Virus record (IMG/VR): IMGVR_UViG_3300027985_000569
Coordinates: 1-40,094 of that record
Source: a virus
Length of the DNA stretch: 40,094 nucleotides
Reading direction: 5' to 3' (one strand)
Part shown: one piece after another, positions 31,073 through 38,342 of the stretch
How the letters are laid out: every line of letters starts with the position of its first letter
Position numbering within the stretch: position 1 is the first letter of the stretch
Translations under genes and position numbers: made by a program
The notes under the pieces: generated by a model
The model's input: the letters and a program-made list of their open reading frames with translations, nothing else
Told to the model about the DNA's origin: nothing
The model's database searches: none

Positions 31073-31789
31073 TTAGTATTGTGAGCCGTCATTATACGGG
31101 ACGTCTCCAACCGTTGACTGGTCCAAATTTCCATTTTTTATTGAGGCAACTGCCTTGGCCAAATCAGATTCAAAGACCAATTCTTTTTCGGATAATTTCT
31201 TTGGCCTGTCTTGACCTTGCTTATAAGTTATCGAAACAAGTCTCGCAAGCAATTCGTGGAATTGTCGAGGAAATCCAAACGTGTATTCGCTTGGATCCAC
31301 CGACATATCAGTCGTTGAAGAAAATGCTGTGAAATCTGCCGGATAAATTATCGCTTTCAAAATAAGTCCATTCGTCACGGCAATTATGGCGTCCCCGGTA
31401 TAAAGCACAATTTCCCGGCCGTAAATATCATAGGCTGGTTTTTTATCTGCAAAATAAAGTCTTATATTGTCCTCGTCAGTTGGTTTTTTCCAAGAGTTCA
31501 AATCGAAAGGCACTAAGCGCACTTGATTAGAGCCGTCCAATATGGCCTCGACCGATTTTATATTGTTCAAAATTTCGTCCGGGACAGCATAAGCGCGCCG
31601 GTCAGCTTCGAGGTTTTTCTTGTAGGTCGTCCCGAAAATGTCCTCGTTGGCTTTGGCAATTTCTTGCGCCAGCGTGTCTTTTGCGGAATTAGCCAAAACA
31701 AGCAAGAGACTATCCGGCAAATTGTCGGTGTCTGATTCGCTTCCTGTGGCGTAAAATCTGCAAAGTTTGGCGAAATTTACATAATTCAT
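31073..31789 (-). CDS. Head-tail adaptor-like protein (238 aa)
   Basis: Helical N-terminal part (MNYVNFAKLCRFYATGSESD, then DSLLLVLANSAKDTLAQEIA), a beta-rich middle (IREIVLYTGDAIIAVT-type strands) and a C-terminal helix (RLVSITYKQGQDRPKKLSEK). The layout and gene position downstream of the capsid gene fit the podoviral adaptor/tubular A class. Sequence identity to a family is not evident to me. Two tandem GAAATCGCC motifs lie in its leader. Confidence 0.6.
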   Translation of the reverse strand: MNYVNFAKLCRFYATGSESDTDNLPDSLLLVLANSAKDTLAQEIAKANEDIFGTTYKKNLEADRRAYAVPDEILNNIKSVEAILDGSNQVRLVPFDLNSWKKPTDEDNIRLYFADKKPAYDIYGREIVLYTGDAIIAVTNGLILKAIIYPADFTAFSSTTDMSVDPSEYTFGFPRQFHELLARLVSITYKQGQDRPKKLSEKELVFESDLAKAVASIKNGNLDQSTVGDVPYNDGSQY

Positions 31790-31815
31790 AGATTCTTGTG
31801 TTTAATTGCGTATAT

Positions 31816-31834
31816 GGCGATTTCTGGCGATTTC
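31816..31834 (-). promoter_or_regulatory. Tandem GAAATCGCC leader motifs
   Basis: Two copies of GAAATCGCC (minus strand) at 31834-31826 and 31824-31816, 10 bases apart, in the 56-base gap before the 238-aa gene. Single copies lie before three other genes in the same operon. The role is unknown. Confidence 0.75.
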
Positions 31835-31845
31835 CGAGGCTTTGA

Positions 31846-32343
31846 CTATAAAGACAAAGCGTTTGGGTTGAAAGGGTAAGGAGTATTGACATAGACAGCG
31901 TTTGGAACAACTGTCGCGTCGTCCAACTCTGTTGTCCCACCAACAAAGTTTCCAGTTCCGGTCGGATTAACGATCACGAAACCAATAACAACCTCGCTCG
32001 ACGGAACGGTTGGGAAAACTACTGCGCCAATTGTAGCGCCCTCGGTTCCCATAGTAGCCGTGACGGTCCCGTCTGCTTGCATTGAAAGCACAAACATATT
32101 GAATTTAGCGTTTGTGACTGTTCCTGATAATGCAATTTCGGCAGTGGTCTTTTTAGCGATTACACCGTCCACCATTGCGTAGATAGTGTTTACAATCTTG
32201 ACCTTAGCCTTTGCAGAAGAACCAATCGCCAAGCCAGCAGTGTTGAGAACCATATCAACTGCGTTGATTTGTAGTTTCGTAAGGGCATTTCTCATATCTT
32301 GATTTGAAAGCCCACCGTTGCCTTTTGTGATTGATTTAGCCAT
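31846..32343 (-). CDS. Probable capsid decoration or head-fibre protein (165 aa)
   Basis: MAKSITKGNGGLSNQDMRNA starts a helical part. The rest is beta-rich, low in charge and Val/Thr/Ala rich (AEIALSGTVTNAKFNMFVLS, SSEVVIGFVIVNPTGTGNF), the composition of abundant virion surface proteins. It lies two genes after the major capsid protein and has the TAATTCGTT leader motif shared with the capsid gene, which hints at high expression. Confidence 0.65.
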   Translation of the reverse strand: MAKSITKGNGGLSNQDMRNALTKLQINAVDMVLNTAGLAIGSSAKAKVKIVNTIYAMVDGVIAKKTTAEIALSGTVTNAKFNMFVLSMQADGTVTATMGTEGATIGAVVFPTVPSSEVVIGFVIVNPTGTGNFVGGTTELDDATVVPNAVYVNTPYPFNPNALSL

Positions 32344-32358
32344 TTCTTTAAAGCTATA

Positions 32359-32401
32359 AACGAATTAAATTTTTTAGTTGAGTTTCCCCAACGGCGATTT
32401 C
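32359..32401 (-). promoter_or_regulatory. Leader motifs before the 165-aa gene
   Basis: On the minus strand GAAATCGCC (32401-32393) is followed by a small hairpin, GTTGGG-GAAA-CTCAAC with a GNRA tetraloop, and TAATTCGTT (32367-32359). The ATG is 15 bases further. The two motifs recur before the 181-aa protein gene, and TAATTCGTT also before the capsid gene. Confidence 0.7.
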
Positions 32402-32412
32402 CTTATATTCAA

Positions 32413-32949
32413 TTATCCAAGAGCGTTCAATGTCCTGTCATCACGATCAATCAGCTTGTCTTGTCCGGCTTCCGTAGAAACCTTGTAATAATTTGCCAAG
32501 ACTTGCATTACAGCGACCGGGATTGTGACTAACGCACCTTTTTTAATGGTTAGCTTCCAGCCGTTGATAGAAACCGTTTCGACAGCCCCGACTTTTTCAC
32601 CGGGGGCCAAAGGAATGACGAATTGAGTTTGAGGCCCATTCATCAATTTTTCCCTTGTGCGAGCTACACGGTCAAGATACTCTTTCATATCTTGACTAGC
32701 GGTCTGTGGACTAACGGGGTTCATTACTTCTTTAGGCGCTTGGGTTGGAACTGATTTGACCTGCTTCTCGACGATTTTTTGTTCCTCGAGTTCAGCTTGA
32801 TCAACTTCCTCCTCCACGTCGGCCTCTTTTTCCTCCGTTGCCTCATCTTCCAAAATAGGATTTTTCACCTCTTTGGAAGCAGTGCTTTTCTTCGTGGTAG
32901 CCTTTTTTTTGGTCGCTGTTTTTTTAGCAACCGTTTTTTTAGTAGGCAT
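32413..32949 (-). CDS. Head-associated protein with Lys/Ala-rich N-terminus (178 aa)
   Basis: MPTKKTVAKKTATKKKATTK opens a histone-tail-like basic stretch. A Glu-rich segment follows (residues about 35-65), and the folded C-terminal part contains EKVGAVETVSINGWKLTIKK and VAVMQVLANYYKVSTEAG. The GTG at 32958 would add three residues, so ATG at 32949 is chosen. Position directly after the capsid gene suggests a head component. The basic tail could touch packaged DNA. Confidence 0.68.
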   Translation of the reverse strand: MPTKKTVAKKTATKKKATTKKSTASKEVKNPILEDEATEEKEADVEEEVDQAELEEQKIVEKQVKSVPTQAPKEVMNPVSPQTASQDMKEYLDRVARTREKLMNGPQTQFVIPLAPGEKVGAVETVSINGWKLTIKKGALVTIPVAVMQVLANYYKVSTEAGQDKLIDRDDRTLNALG

Positions 32950-32963
32950 AGTTTTCACTTTAT

Positions 32964-32996
32964 AACGAATTATTTGGGACTTTGGCGGGCGATTTC
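32964..32996 (-). promoter_or_regulatory. Leader motifs before the 178-aa head gene
   Basis: GAAATCGCC (32996-32988) then CGCCAAAGTCCCAA and TAATTCGTT (32972-32964), 14 bases ahead of the ATG. The stretch GAAATCGCC-AAAGTCCCAA recurs in the opposite orientation at 34926-34944 inside the structured region before the scaffold gene. Confidence 0.7.
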
Positions 32997-33022
32997 AGGA
33001 CCCACCAAGAGAGCCTAGGCTA

Positions 33023-33988
33023 TTACACCAAGGCTACCTCGATACGATGAAGATAATCATTGTTGAGGATTTTAGCGACAAAGGTCATTTTCCAACCTGT
33101 TGTCATTCTCTGATTCAACGGGTCAGCAGTCCCGGCAGAACCCAAAGGCTTGATTATGTTCTGCATAGCTTCACCGGAAATACGAGTAGTTCCGTAAGCA
33201 TTGGCTCCGAGGATAAGCACGGAGTAAACATCAATGCTAGAAGCTCCCGAAGCGCTAAACACTTTCGCGTTTGTCGTTTCGATGAATCGGACATTGTTGT
33301 AATATCCAAATTCGCCCGGCATTATGTCCGCTTTGGAGGCATAATTTTCGATTTTAACGAAACCGGAAAACGCTTTGATTGTCGCAGTCAAGTTTGTATG
33401 AACAACTCCAACAAAAGCGGCGTCCAAAGGACTTGAAGCGTATCCTGTGGACAGGTTGACCATTCTTTTCAATTTCTTAGCATTGTTGTTTTTCAATGTA
33501 AGAACGGCGGCATTTACAAGAGTTGTGGTCACAACGTCCCCAGCGGCAACTTCCGCTGTTGATGTAGCGTCTCCTCCGTATGTAACGGAAGTTCCAGCGT
33601 TCAACACGTCTCTTGTTAATTGGTCGATTGTGTCGCCAGCCTGTTCGCCGAGAACTTCTCCGGCTTCCATAAGAACAGGATCGGTGCTTTCGTAATCAAC
33701 TACATCAGTAAGGGTCACGAAATCCCCATACTGTGAAACGGAAGCAGTAATATCAGTGATGGACAACTGACTTCCTGCTGGTGTGACACCCTCCGTTAGG
33801 GCTGTGGTAGCGGCTGTAAGACTTCCGTATCTGCGGAACTTAATTGTTCCAGTTCCAGCATTACGCGGAATGTCTCGAATCTGTGCAAACATAGTATGCA
33901 CCAATTCAGGCAACGCTCTGTCAAGGAGATTTCGGTCATAAAACGATTGGTTTTCTGCCGAAATTTCCGTTCTGGTTGTGTTAGGCAT
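33023..33988 (-). CDS. Major capsid protein, N4-gp56 family (321 aa)
   Basis: The main shell protein. The segment GTIKFRRYGSLTAATTALTEGVTP...SITDITASVSQYGDFVTLTDVVDYESTDPV is characteristic of the N4-gp56 capsid family (HK97 fold), and the C-terminal TGWKMTFVAKILNNDYLHRIEV fits its final strands. The N-arm MPNTTRTEISAENQSFYDRN is short, and no protease is visible among the neighbours, so cleavage of a delta domain is unlikely. It follows the scaffold gene and carries the TAATTCGTT leader motif. Confidence 0.9.
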   Translation of the reverse strand: MPNTTRTEISAENQSFYDRNLLDRALPELVHTMFAQIRDIPRNAGTGTIKFRRYGSLTAATTALTEGVTPAGSQLSITDITASVSQYGDFVTLTDVVDYESTDPVLMEAGEVLGEQAGDTIDQLTRDVLNAGTSVTYGGDATSTAEVAAGDVVTTTLVNAAVLTLKNNNAKKLKRMVNLSTGYASSPLDAAFVGVVHTNLTATIKAFSGFVKIENYASKADIMPGEFGYYNNVRFIETTNAKVFSASGASSIDVYSVLILGANAYGTTRISGEAMQNIIKPLGSAGTADPLNQRMTTGWKMTFVAKILNNDYLHRIEVALV

Positions 33989-34001
33989 TTTTTTTAAATT
34001 A

Positions 34002-34010
34002 AACGAATTA
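34002..34010 (-). promoter_or_regulatory. TAATTCGTT leader motif of the capsid gene
   Basis: TAATTCGTT on the minus strand, 13 bases upstream of the capsid ATG. The same 9-mer precedes the next two genes at almost the same distance. No Shine-Dalgarno sequence is present. Confidence 0.65.
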
Positions 34011-34017
34011 ACTTAGA

Positions 34018-34788
34018 TTATCGAGCTTTTTGGCGTATTTCTTCACGCTTTTTCTCGAACTCCTCGTCGGACATAGCCGATTTTGAATAATCGACTTTTC
34101 CGCCGTCTTCTTCGCCACGAGATGAACCTCCGCCAGCGTTTCCGCGATTCGCTTCATCGTTAGCGTTTTCTGCTCTCTTGGCGCCGATTTTCATAAGGTT
34201 ATCCCCCGCGGCGGCGTAGAATAAATCCTTAATAGGCACTTGCGAACGTGACGGGTGTTTCATATCCCGTCGAACTTTGTCCGCATAGGGCTTAAAGTCC
34301 GGGTTATCCTTTATAAACTGCTGGACTTCTTGCTCATCTTCGGCCTCGGCCTGTTGTTTAAAGATCGGAGCAAGTCTTTTATCAACGACCTTGTTGATGA
34401 TTTTTTCGTCCTCCTGGTCGATTTCGCCGTCTCCGTCGTCATCGCCGGAACCGCCGTCATCATCGTTCTTGGAGCCTTTCAGCTTCTCAATTTTGCGCGC
34501 TTGGCGCTCAATGATGTAATCTTTGGCAGATTTCCTTTTTCGGACCGCCGGCTCATCATCGCCGTCGTCATCTTTGTTTTGGGAACCCTTGTCGTCTCCC
34601 TTATCGTCGCCGTCGTCGTTAGATGAACCGTCGTCGTCGCCGTCTTTGTTTTTGCCGTCTCCGTCGCCGGAACCGTCATTGGTGTTTTGATCACCGTTCT
34701 CGCCTGCGCCGTTTTGGTTTTGGTCATCAGCGTTTCCGCCTTCCCCGCCACCGTTTCCCGCGCCTGCGGTGTTTTTTTCTTCTGGCAT
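34018..34788 (-). CDS. Acidic scaffolding protein (256 aa)
   Basis: Scaffold proteins guide capsid assembly and then leave. Residues 1-75 and 105-125 are Asp/Gly/Asn low-complexity repeats (such as DGDGKNKDGDDDGSSNDD), separated by a basic helix (RKSAKDYIIERQARKIEK). A helical part (IFKQQAEAEDEQEVQQFIKD) follows, and the C-terminus is charged and helical (DEEFEKKREEIRQKAR), as expected for capsid binding. Position between portal and capsid genes supports the call. Confidence 0.82.
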   Translation of the reverse strand: MPEEKNTAGAGNGGGEGGNADDQNQNGAGENGDQNTNDGSGDGDGKNKDGDDDGSSNDDGDDKGDDKGSQNKDDDGDDEPAVRKRKSAKDYIIERQARKIEKLKGSKNDDDGGSGDDDGDGEIDQEDEKIINKVVDKRLAPIFKQQAEAEDEQEVQQFIKDNPDFKPYADKVRRDMKHPSRSQVPIKDLFYAAAGDNLMKIGAKRAENANDEANRGNAGGGSSRGEEDGGKVDYSKSAMSDEEFEKKREEIRQKAR

Positions 34789-34810
34789 AGTTTTTTAATT
34801 TACGCCTCTT

Positions 34811-34980
34811 TGTAGAAAATGCCGAATAAACTACATTGAGGGATTGGTTAGCTCGGCCACTAGGGCCGGTAAGCCTTATAGGCTTAGTCCAGCAGTCCAA
34901 CGCCGAAGCGTTCCCCGAAAAAGTGGAAATCGCCAAAGTCCCAATTCAGGGGATAAAGGACAGCTAGACAAAGCCTATAA
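34811..34980 (-). ncRNA. Candidate structured noncoding RNA region before the scaffold gene
   Basis: No reading frame with a proper start is seen in 34789-34998. Hairpins form at 34854-34868 (CGGCC/GGCCG), 34870-34886 (TAAGCC/GGCTTA) and 34899-34912 (AACGC-CGAA-GCGTT on the plus strand, UUCG loop on the minus). A competing fold pairs TTATAGGCTT (34876-34885) with AAGCCTATAA (34971-34980) and AGCAGTCC (34891-34898) with GGACAGCT (34958-34965, one mismatch), enclosing CCCC/GGGG (34913-34916/34949-34952). The two folds exclude each other. It may be a leader switch, a processing site or a stable small RNA. No promoter of its own is clear. Confidence 0.5.
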
Positions 34981-34998
34981 TTCTATGAAGTTGTAAAA

Positions 34999-35361
34999 TT
35001 ACTTGCTTTTTTGCTTTCTTCTCTCTGCTATAATTTCCTTTGCGTCTTTGAAATATGGGTCAAAATTCTCCGGCTCTGCGTCTTCATCGCTCAATTTATC
35101 AATCATATTTTGCGGAATGTTTTTCAAATCGAGCAAATATCCTCTCTTAAATCTCAATAAATCTACTTCGTGGTCATCAATCTGCTTGCCCTCCGGCTTC
35201 CCGTCTTCGGTCTTATTCAAAATCATATTGTTCAGGGTCTCGATATTCGCTTCTATCATCTCCAAAATTATTGCCCACCCGACCGTTGCCTGCATAACCT
35301 GTAAATCTTCAATGATTTCGAGCGGCGCTCTTTCTGATAATTTCTTTTGTTTTTTACTCAT
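34999..35361 (-). CDS. Helical head-region protein (120 aa)
   Basis: Not recognised. It is a helical, charged protein: RAPLEIIEDLQVMQATVGWA, ILEMIEANIETLNNMILNKT and a C-terminal KEIIAERRKQKSK. Lying between portal and scaffold it could be an assembly factor. GAAATCGCC sits three bases before its ATG (35372-35364), in the place normally used by a ribosome site. Confidence 0.72.
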   Translation of the reverse strand: MSKKQKKLSERAPLEIIEDLQVMQATVGWAIILEMIEANIETLNNMILNKTEDGKPEGKQIDDHEVDLLRFKRGYLLDLKNIPQNMIDKLSDEDAEPENFDPYFKDAKEIIAERRKQKSK

Positions 35362-35363
35362 AA

Positions 35364-35372
35364 GGCGATTTC
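35364..35372 (-). promoter_or_regulatory. GAAATCGCC motif at the 120-aa gene start
   Basis: GAAATCGCC on the minus strand, ending three bases from the ATG at 35361 and lying between the portal and the 120-aa gene. It is the same 9-mer found before three downstream structural genes. Confidence 0.7.
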
Positions 35373-35381
35373 TTTAAATTT

Positions 35382-37388
35382 TTACATTGCTGGCATTGGT
35401 TGAGGAACTTGCCCGCCCGGGTTTTGCCCGTTAGCTGGTTTCATTCCCCCCGTCACGCCATTCAATTTTTCCATTATATTTGCAACCGCGTTCGGATCAG
35501 TTTGATTCTGTAATTGCGGGAACAATTCAGGACGCGTCTTTTTAAGCAACATATTCTTTCTGTGGGCTTTGATGTGTTTCTCTTTCCACTCCGTGTCTGA
35601 CGCCTTATTGTGGACGTCTATATGCACCATATCGTCGTCCATTGGGTCAACTTCAACCAATTTGTTATTGTTAAGTTCGTCATTTTCGTCCTCTGCGTCC
35701 ATTTCATCAACATTAGGCGGGATAATGCGGTCAATCTCATCTTTCATCAAACCGGACAATTTACCGAGCCTTTTCAAAGCAAAACGCAAATTTGCCTGCT
35801 GGCCAGCAACCGCCAAAACATCTTTGACGAAAGCGCGGAACATCTGCAATTTTTGAATCCTTTTCTCCTCTGAAAGAATCTTGCTCTCGATCCTCACGTC
35901 CGGGTCTGTCTGCATTATGATATTTTCACGGGTCAATTTTCTCCACTGTGAGCTTGTAGCACCTACGACGCGAATTGATTTCTCGTGAATCTGTGCGGCA
36001 AAACTTCTTTTATAAATGCGATACCACTGTTGCCAAAACCTCTTTTCGGACCAACCGAATATCTTTGCGCTCAATGAGTAGCGTGTATCCACCTTTGAAG
36101 CAACCAAATTGATTTCGCTGGCAGTTCTCTTTTCCTCGCTCTGCACTCCCTGTTGCATTTCCGGGGTTGCTGTCGCTCTTTGGGCTGCTGTGTCCAAAAC
36201 TTCCAAAATCCAGCTTGCCTCTTGTTTCACGGCGTCCTTGTTCATTGGCTGGACTGCGCCGGAAACATCGCCGTCAACTGGAATAAACTTATTAAATTCA
36301 AAATTCAAATCTGCCTTGTTTTTAATCTTCGTTGTATTGAACAAATACATCGGGTGCAAATTCGATTTCGCCTGTTTCAATCCCAAATTCTGCAAAACCG
36401 ATCGCGCTCTCTGTTTGTCTTCTGTAAGGTCCGGGATAGAAACACCGTCCCAATCGTGCGCCATAGGATAAATTGCGCGGTCTATAATTGGCCACAAATC
36501 ATTGCTCTTTCCCAAAACTGTGAGACGAATGACCTTTTTTCTGTTTTCTGCCAAAGCCACAAGAACCTTGTTGCCTTTCCAGTGTGTGAACCATTCAAGC
36601 ACTTTGTAATCTTGATTTTCTCCAAGGTCCACCGCGTCCTTGACCGGATTGTTGAATCCTTGCGCTTCTGCGCGTAATTCACGATTGCGGTCCAAAACTG
36701 AATTTATGTCTTTGCCGTCCTTTTTTAAATTATCAAAATCGAAATAAACCTTTGCCGTTCTCATTTGGTCTTTCGTGAGGTTGATTTCTCGTCCTCCGAA
36801 TCTCATTGAACCACGACCCCAGCGGTCCCCGTTTACACTTCTCGCTTTCGGGTCGCGCAACCAAGTCATCATATCCATAACCTCCGGGATAGGCGTTTTT
36901 GTCTTAGTGTCGAATCCCATAAAAAGACAAAGGCCACGTCCAAAGAAAGACGCGTCCCAATCCCACTCATAATCCAAAATGTCTTTCTGCATATCGTCCT
37001 CATCGAATTGAGCAAGGACATTCAAGTTATCTGCCACATCTTCGTCTCCCTCCTCACGGCCGGAAAACTCACTTGTCAAACGGTCGCTATAAAGCGAAGC
37101 AAGGACTGTTTGATGAACTGTGAACATCAACGGATCACCGACAGCCTCTTTGTCTCTCTTTTGGTTATTGTAAAGTTTCAATCGAATAGCCCACTCATCA
37201 AGTTTCGGCTTCATAAAATCCCAAGACATCTTATACTCGGCTTGAACCTGATTTATCAAACTGGTAAAATCGGTCTTTGATAACCGTTCATTTTCTTGAG
37301 CCAAGTTTTCTGTGCCGTCGTTTTCTTTATAAACGAGTTTCTTCTCCTCGGCTTTCTCTTGGTTTTTTTGTGTTTTAGCCTTTGGCAT
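35382..37388 (-). CDS. Portal protein (668 aa)
   Basis: The portal forms the ring at the capsid vertex through which DNA passes. Supporting features are the location two genes after the terminase unit and before scaffold and capsid, the size, and the segment pattern: an N-terminal helix bundle (VQAEYKMSWDFMKPKLDEWA, VHQTVLASLYSDRLTSEFSG), a beta-rich core with YKVLEWFTHWKGNKVLVALA, a stem-helix region around 385-440 with LDTAAQRATATPEMQQGVQS, and a Gln/Asn/Pro-rich tail (NGQNPGGQVPQPMPAM). The N-terminal 30 residues are Lys/Glu-rich. Confidence 0.82.
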   Translation of the reverse strand: MPKAKTQKNQEKAEEKKLVYKENDGTENLAQENERLSKTDFTSLINQVQAEYKMSWDFMKPKLDEWAIRLKLYNNQKRDKEAVGDPLMFTVHQTVLASLYSDRLTSEFSGREEGDEDVADNLNVLAQFDEDDMQKDILDYEWDWDASFFGRGLCLFMGFDTKTKTPIPEVMDMMTWLRDPKARSVNGDRWGRGSMRFGGREINLTKDQMRTAKVYFDFDNLKKDGKDINSVLDRNRELRAEAQGFNNPVKDAVDLGENQDYKVLEWFTHWKGNKVLVALAENRKKVIRLTVLGKSNDLWPIIDRAIYPMAHDWDGVSIPDLTEDKQRARSVLQNLGLKQAKSNLHPMYLFNTTKIKNKADLNFEFNKFIPVDGDVSGAVQPMNKDAVKQEASWILEVLDTAAQRATATPEMQQGVQSEEKRTASEINLVASKVDTRYSLSAKIFGWSEKRFWQQWYRIYKRSFAAQIHEKSIRVVGATSSQWRKLTRENIIMQTDPDVRIESKILSEEKRIQKLQMFRAFVKDVLAVAGQQANLRFALKRLGKLSGLMKDEIDRIIPPNVDEMDAEDENDELNNNKLVEVDPMDDDMVHIDVHNKASDTEWKEKHIKAHRKNMLLKKTRPELFPQLQNQTDPNAVANIMEKLNGVTGGMKPANGQNPGGQVPQPMPAM

Positions 37389-37391
37389 ATT

Positions 37392-37679
37392 TTATTTATT
37401 TCGCTTAGAAAGGCGATAGGCCTTTTCCTCCTCGAAATTTTTAAACTCTTTGTCTTTTATGCTTTTGATTTCCATTGAACCACGCAAAATTTTCGGTCGT
37501 TTCTCGCCGTCTTCCATTGGTCCGTCGAAGTAGTAATCGCTCTCTTTGTTCATTCCGGTAATTTCCGCCTCGATAATAAGCTGGACTTTATCACCAACCT
37601 TATGCTCTTTAAGGTTTGGCCAGTCATACGCGTTAAGATGAATCATCGGGGACGGTCTGTTTGCTTTGTTGTTTTTCAT
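37392..37679 (-). CDS. Small OB-like protein between terminase and portal (95 aa)
   Basis: A beta-rich middle (HKVGDKVQLIIEAEITGMNK and KILRGSMEIKSIKD) suggests an OB-like fold of the kind found in small head-region proteins. The protein ends FEEEKAYRLSKRNK, a peptide whose EEEKAYRLSK core is also at residues 28-37 of TerL. It starts just after a Rho-independent terminator and ends 3 bases before the portal gene. Confidence 0.72.
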   Translation of the reverse strand: MKNNKANRPSPMIHLNAYDWPNLKEHKVGDKVQLIIEAEITGMNKESDYYFDGPMEDGEKRPKILRGSMEIKSIKDKEFKNFEEEKAYRLSKRNK

Positions 37680-37690
37680 AAGTTTTTGTT

Positions 37691-37726
37691 AAAAAAAGGA
37701 CAACTAATCACGAATGATTGTTGCCC
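37691..37726 (-). terminator. Rho-independent terminator
   Basis: On the minus strand GGGCAACAATCA - TTCG - TGATTAGTTGTCC forms a stem of about 12 pairs with one bulge, followed by seven T. It should stop transcription coming from the 124-aa and 58-aa genes, just ahead of the 95-aa/portal genes. Confidence 0.9.
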
Positions 37727-37763
37727 TCGAAGTTATTTCGTCAAGCGATATTAAATTTTTATT

Positions 37764-37824
37764 TTGAGTTTATGCGCCCAATTTCCGCAAGGATATTAGG
37801 CGAAAAGATAGCGTATAAACTCAA
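37764..37824. repeat. Long inverted repeat after the 58-aa gene
   Basis: TTGAGTTTAT (37764-37773) and ATAAACTCAA (37815-37824) are exact complements. Inside, CGCCCAAT and ATTAGGCG pair with one mismatch around TCC-GCAA-GGA. The right arm includes the stop codon of the 58-aa gene. There is no T-run, so it may protect the mRNA 3' end or serve as a DNA site. Confidence 0.75.
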
Positions 37825-37997
37825 TTCTGCGGTCTGCTTTTGAAATTATGCTCTATTAAAACAAATTTGCTGTCTTGTATTTTTATTGTTATTTCTCCAA
37901 AACCCCGTCGTAAAAGTTCGATTATCAGAGAATCATTTTTTATCTGATTGATTATCTTTTCCTTTTCTTGATCGAGTTGATTTTGGTTTTTCTCCAT
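37821..37997 (-). CDS. DUF2292/YezD-like small protein (58 aa)
   Basis: Hidden gene overlapping the 3' end of the preceding frame by 65 bases. It begins MEKNQNQLDQEKEKIINQIK, and the C-terminal half, LLRRGFGEITIKIQDSKFVL with IEHNFKSRP after it, matches the compact helix-strand-strand pattern of DUF2292 proteins (LxxLxYGxVxIxVxDGxVxxIExxxKxR). The function of that family is unknown. A small inverted repeat begins at its stop codon. Confidence 0.68.
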   Translation of the reverse strand: MEKNQNQLDQEKEKIINQIKNDSLIIELLRRGFGEITIKIQDSKFVLIEHNFKSRPQN

Positions 37998-38307
37998 TTT
38001 CTAAATCTTTAATTGAAATTTTGACAGGCTGGCTTTTTTTCTGCTTGTCAAACTTCATATCAATTAGCGTAGTTGCTCCCATTCTCACAACTGCAACCGC
38101 TTTCATCAACTCTTTTTCTGTGTAAACATCTTTCGCAAAAAGGAATCCGTGCAAAAGTCTTTGAAACAATCTTGGTGAGAACGTAAACGGGTGTGCATAA
38201 ATTTCACCGCGAATCACGACGAGATACTCGAATGTTTCTAAATTGAGACGCCGGACATAAATCAAATGGTCCCGGTATCTAGTTGTTTGTAAAACGCGAA
38301 TTTCCAT
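37933..38307 (-). CDS. Leaderless moron-like gene, unknown (124 aa)
   Basis: Begins MEIRVLQTTRYRDHLIYVRR, with strands (TFEYLVVIRGEIYAHPFTFS) and helices (PRLFQRLLHGFLFAKDVYTE, then KELMKAVAVVRMG), ending in a charged disordered tail. A longer reading from 38346 would translate the promoter itself, so the ATG at 38307 is chosen. The -10 lies six bases upstream, which puts the transcript start at or beside the A of the ATG. With a promoter in front and a terminator behind, it forms an independent unit inside the late genes. Function unknown. Confidence 0.72.
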   Translation of the reverse strand: MEIRVLQTTRYRDHLIYVRRLNLETFEYLVVIRGEIYAHPFTFSPRLFQRLLHGFLFAKDVYTEKELMKAVAVVRMGATTLIDMKFDKQKKSQPVKISIKDLENGEKPKSTRSRKGKDNQSDKK

Positions 38308-38313
38308 ATCCAA

Positions 38314-38342
38314 ATTATAGCATACTTTTTCAAAAAACACAA
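38314..38342 (-). promoter_or_regulatory. Extended -10 promoter between TerL and the moron-like gene
   Basis: TTGTGT (38342-38337), 17 bases, then TGCTATAAT (38322-38314). The -35 touches the TerL stop codon. Expected start about 38307, making the message leaderless. Confidence 0.7.

Noticed and set aside
34479-34751. Thr/Lys-rich 90-aa frame inside the scaffold gene
   Set aside because: It is the frame-shifted copy of the GAC/GGC-type repeats of the scaffold and has no independent signals.
34727-34936. Basic 69-aa open frame over the scaffold start and the structured gap
   Set aside because: Its Lys/Arg-rich end is the frame-shifted Gly/Asp-rich scaffold code, and the rest reads through the hairpins. 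No start signal is visible.
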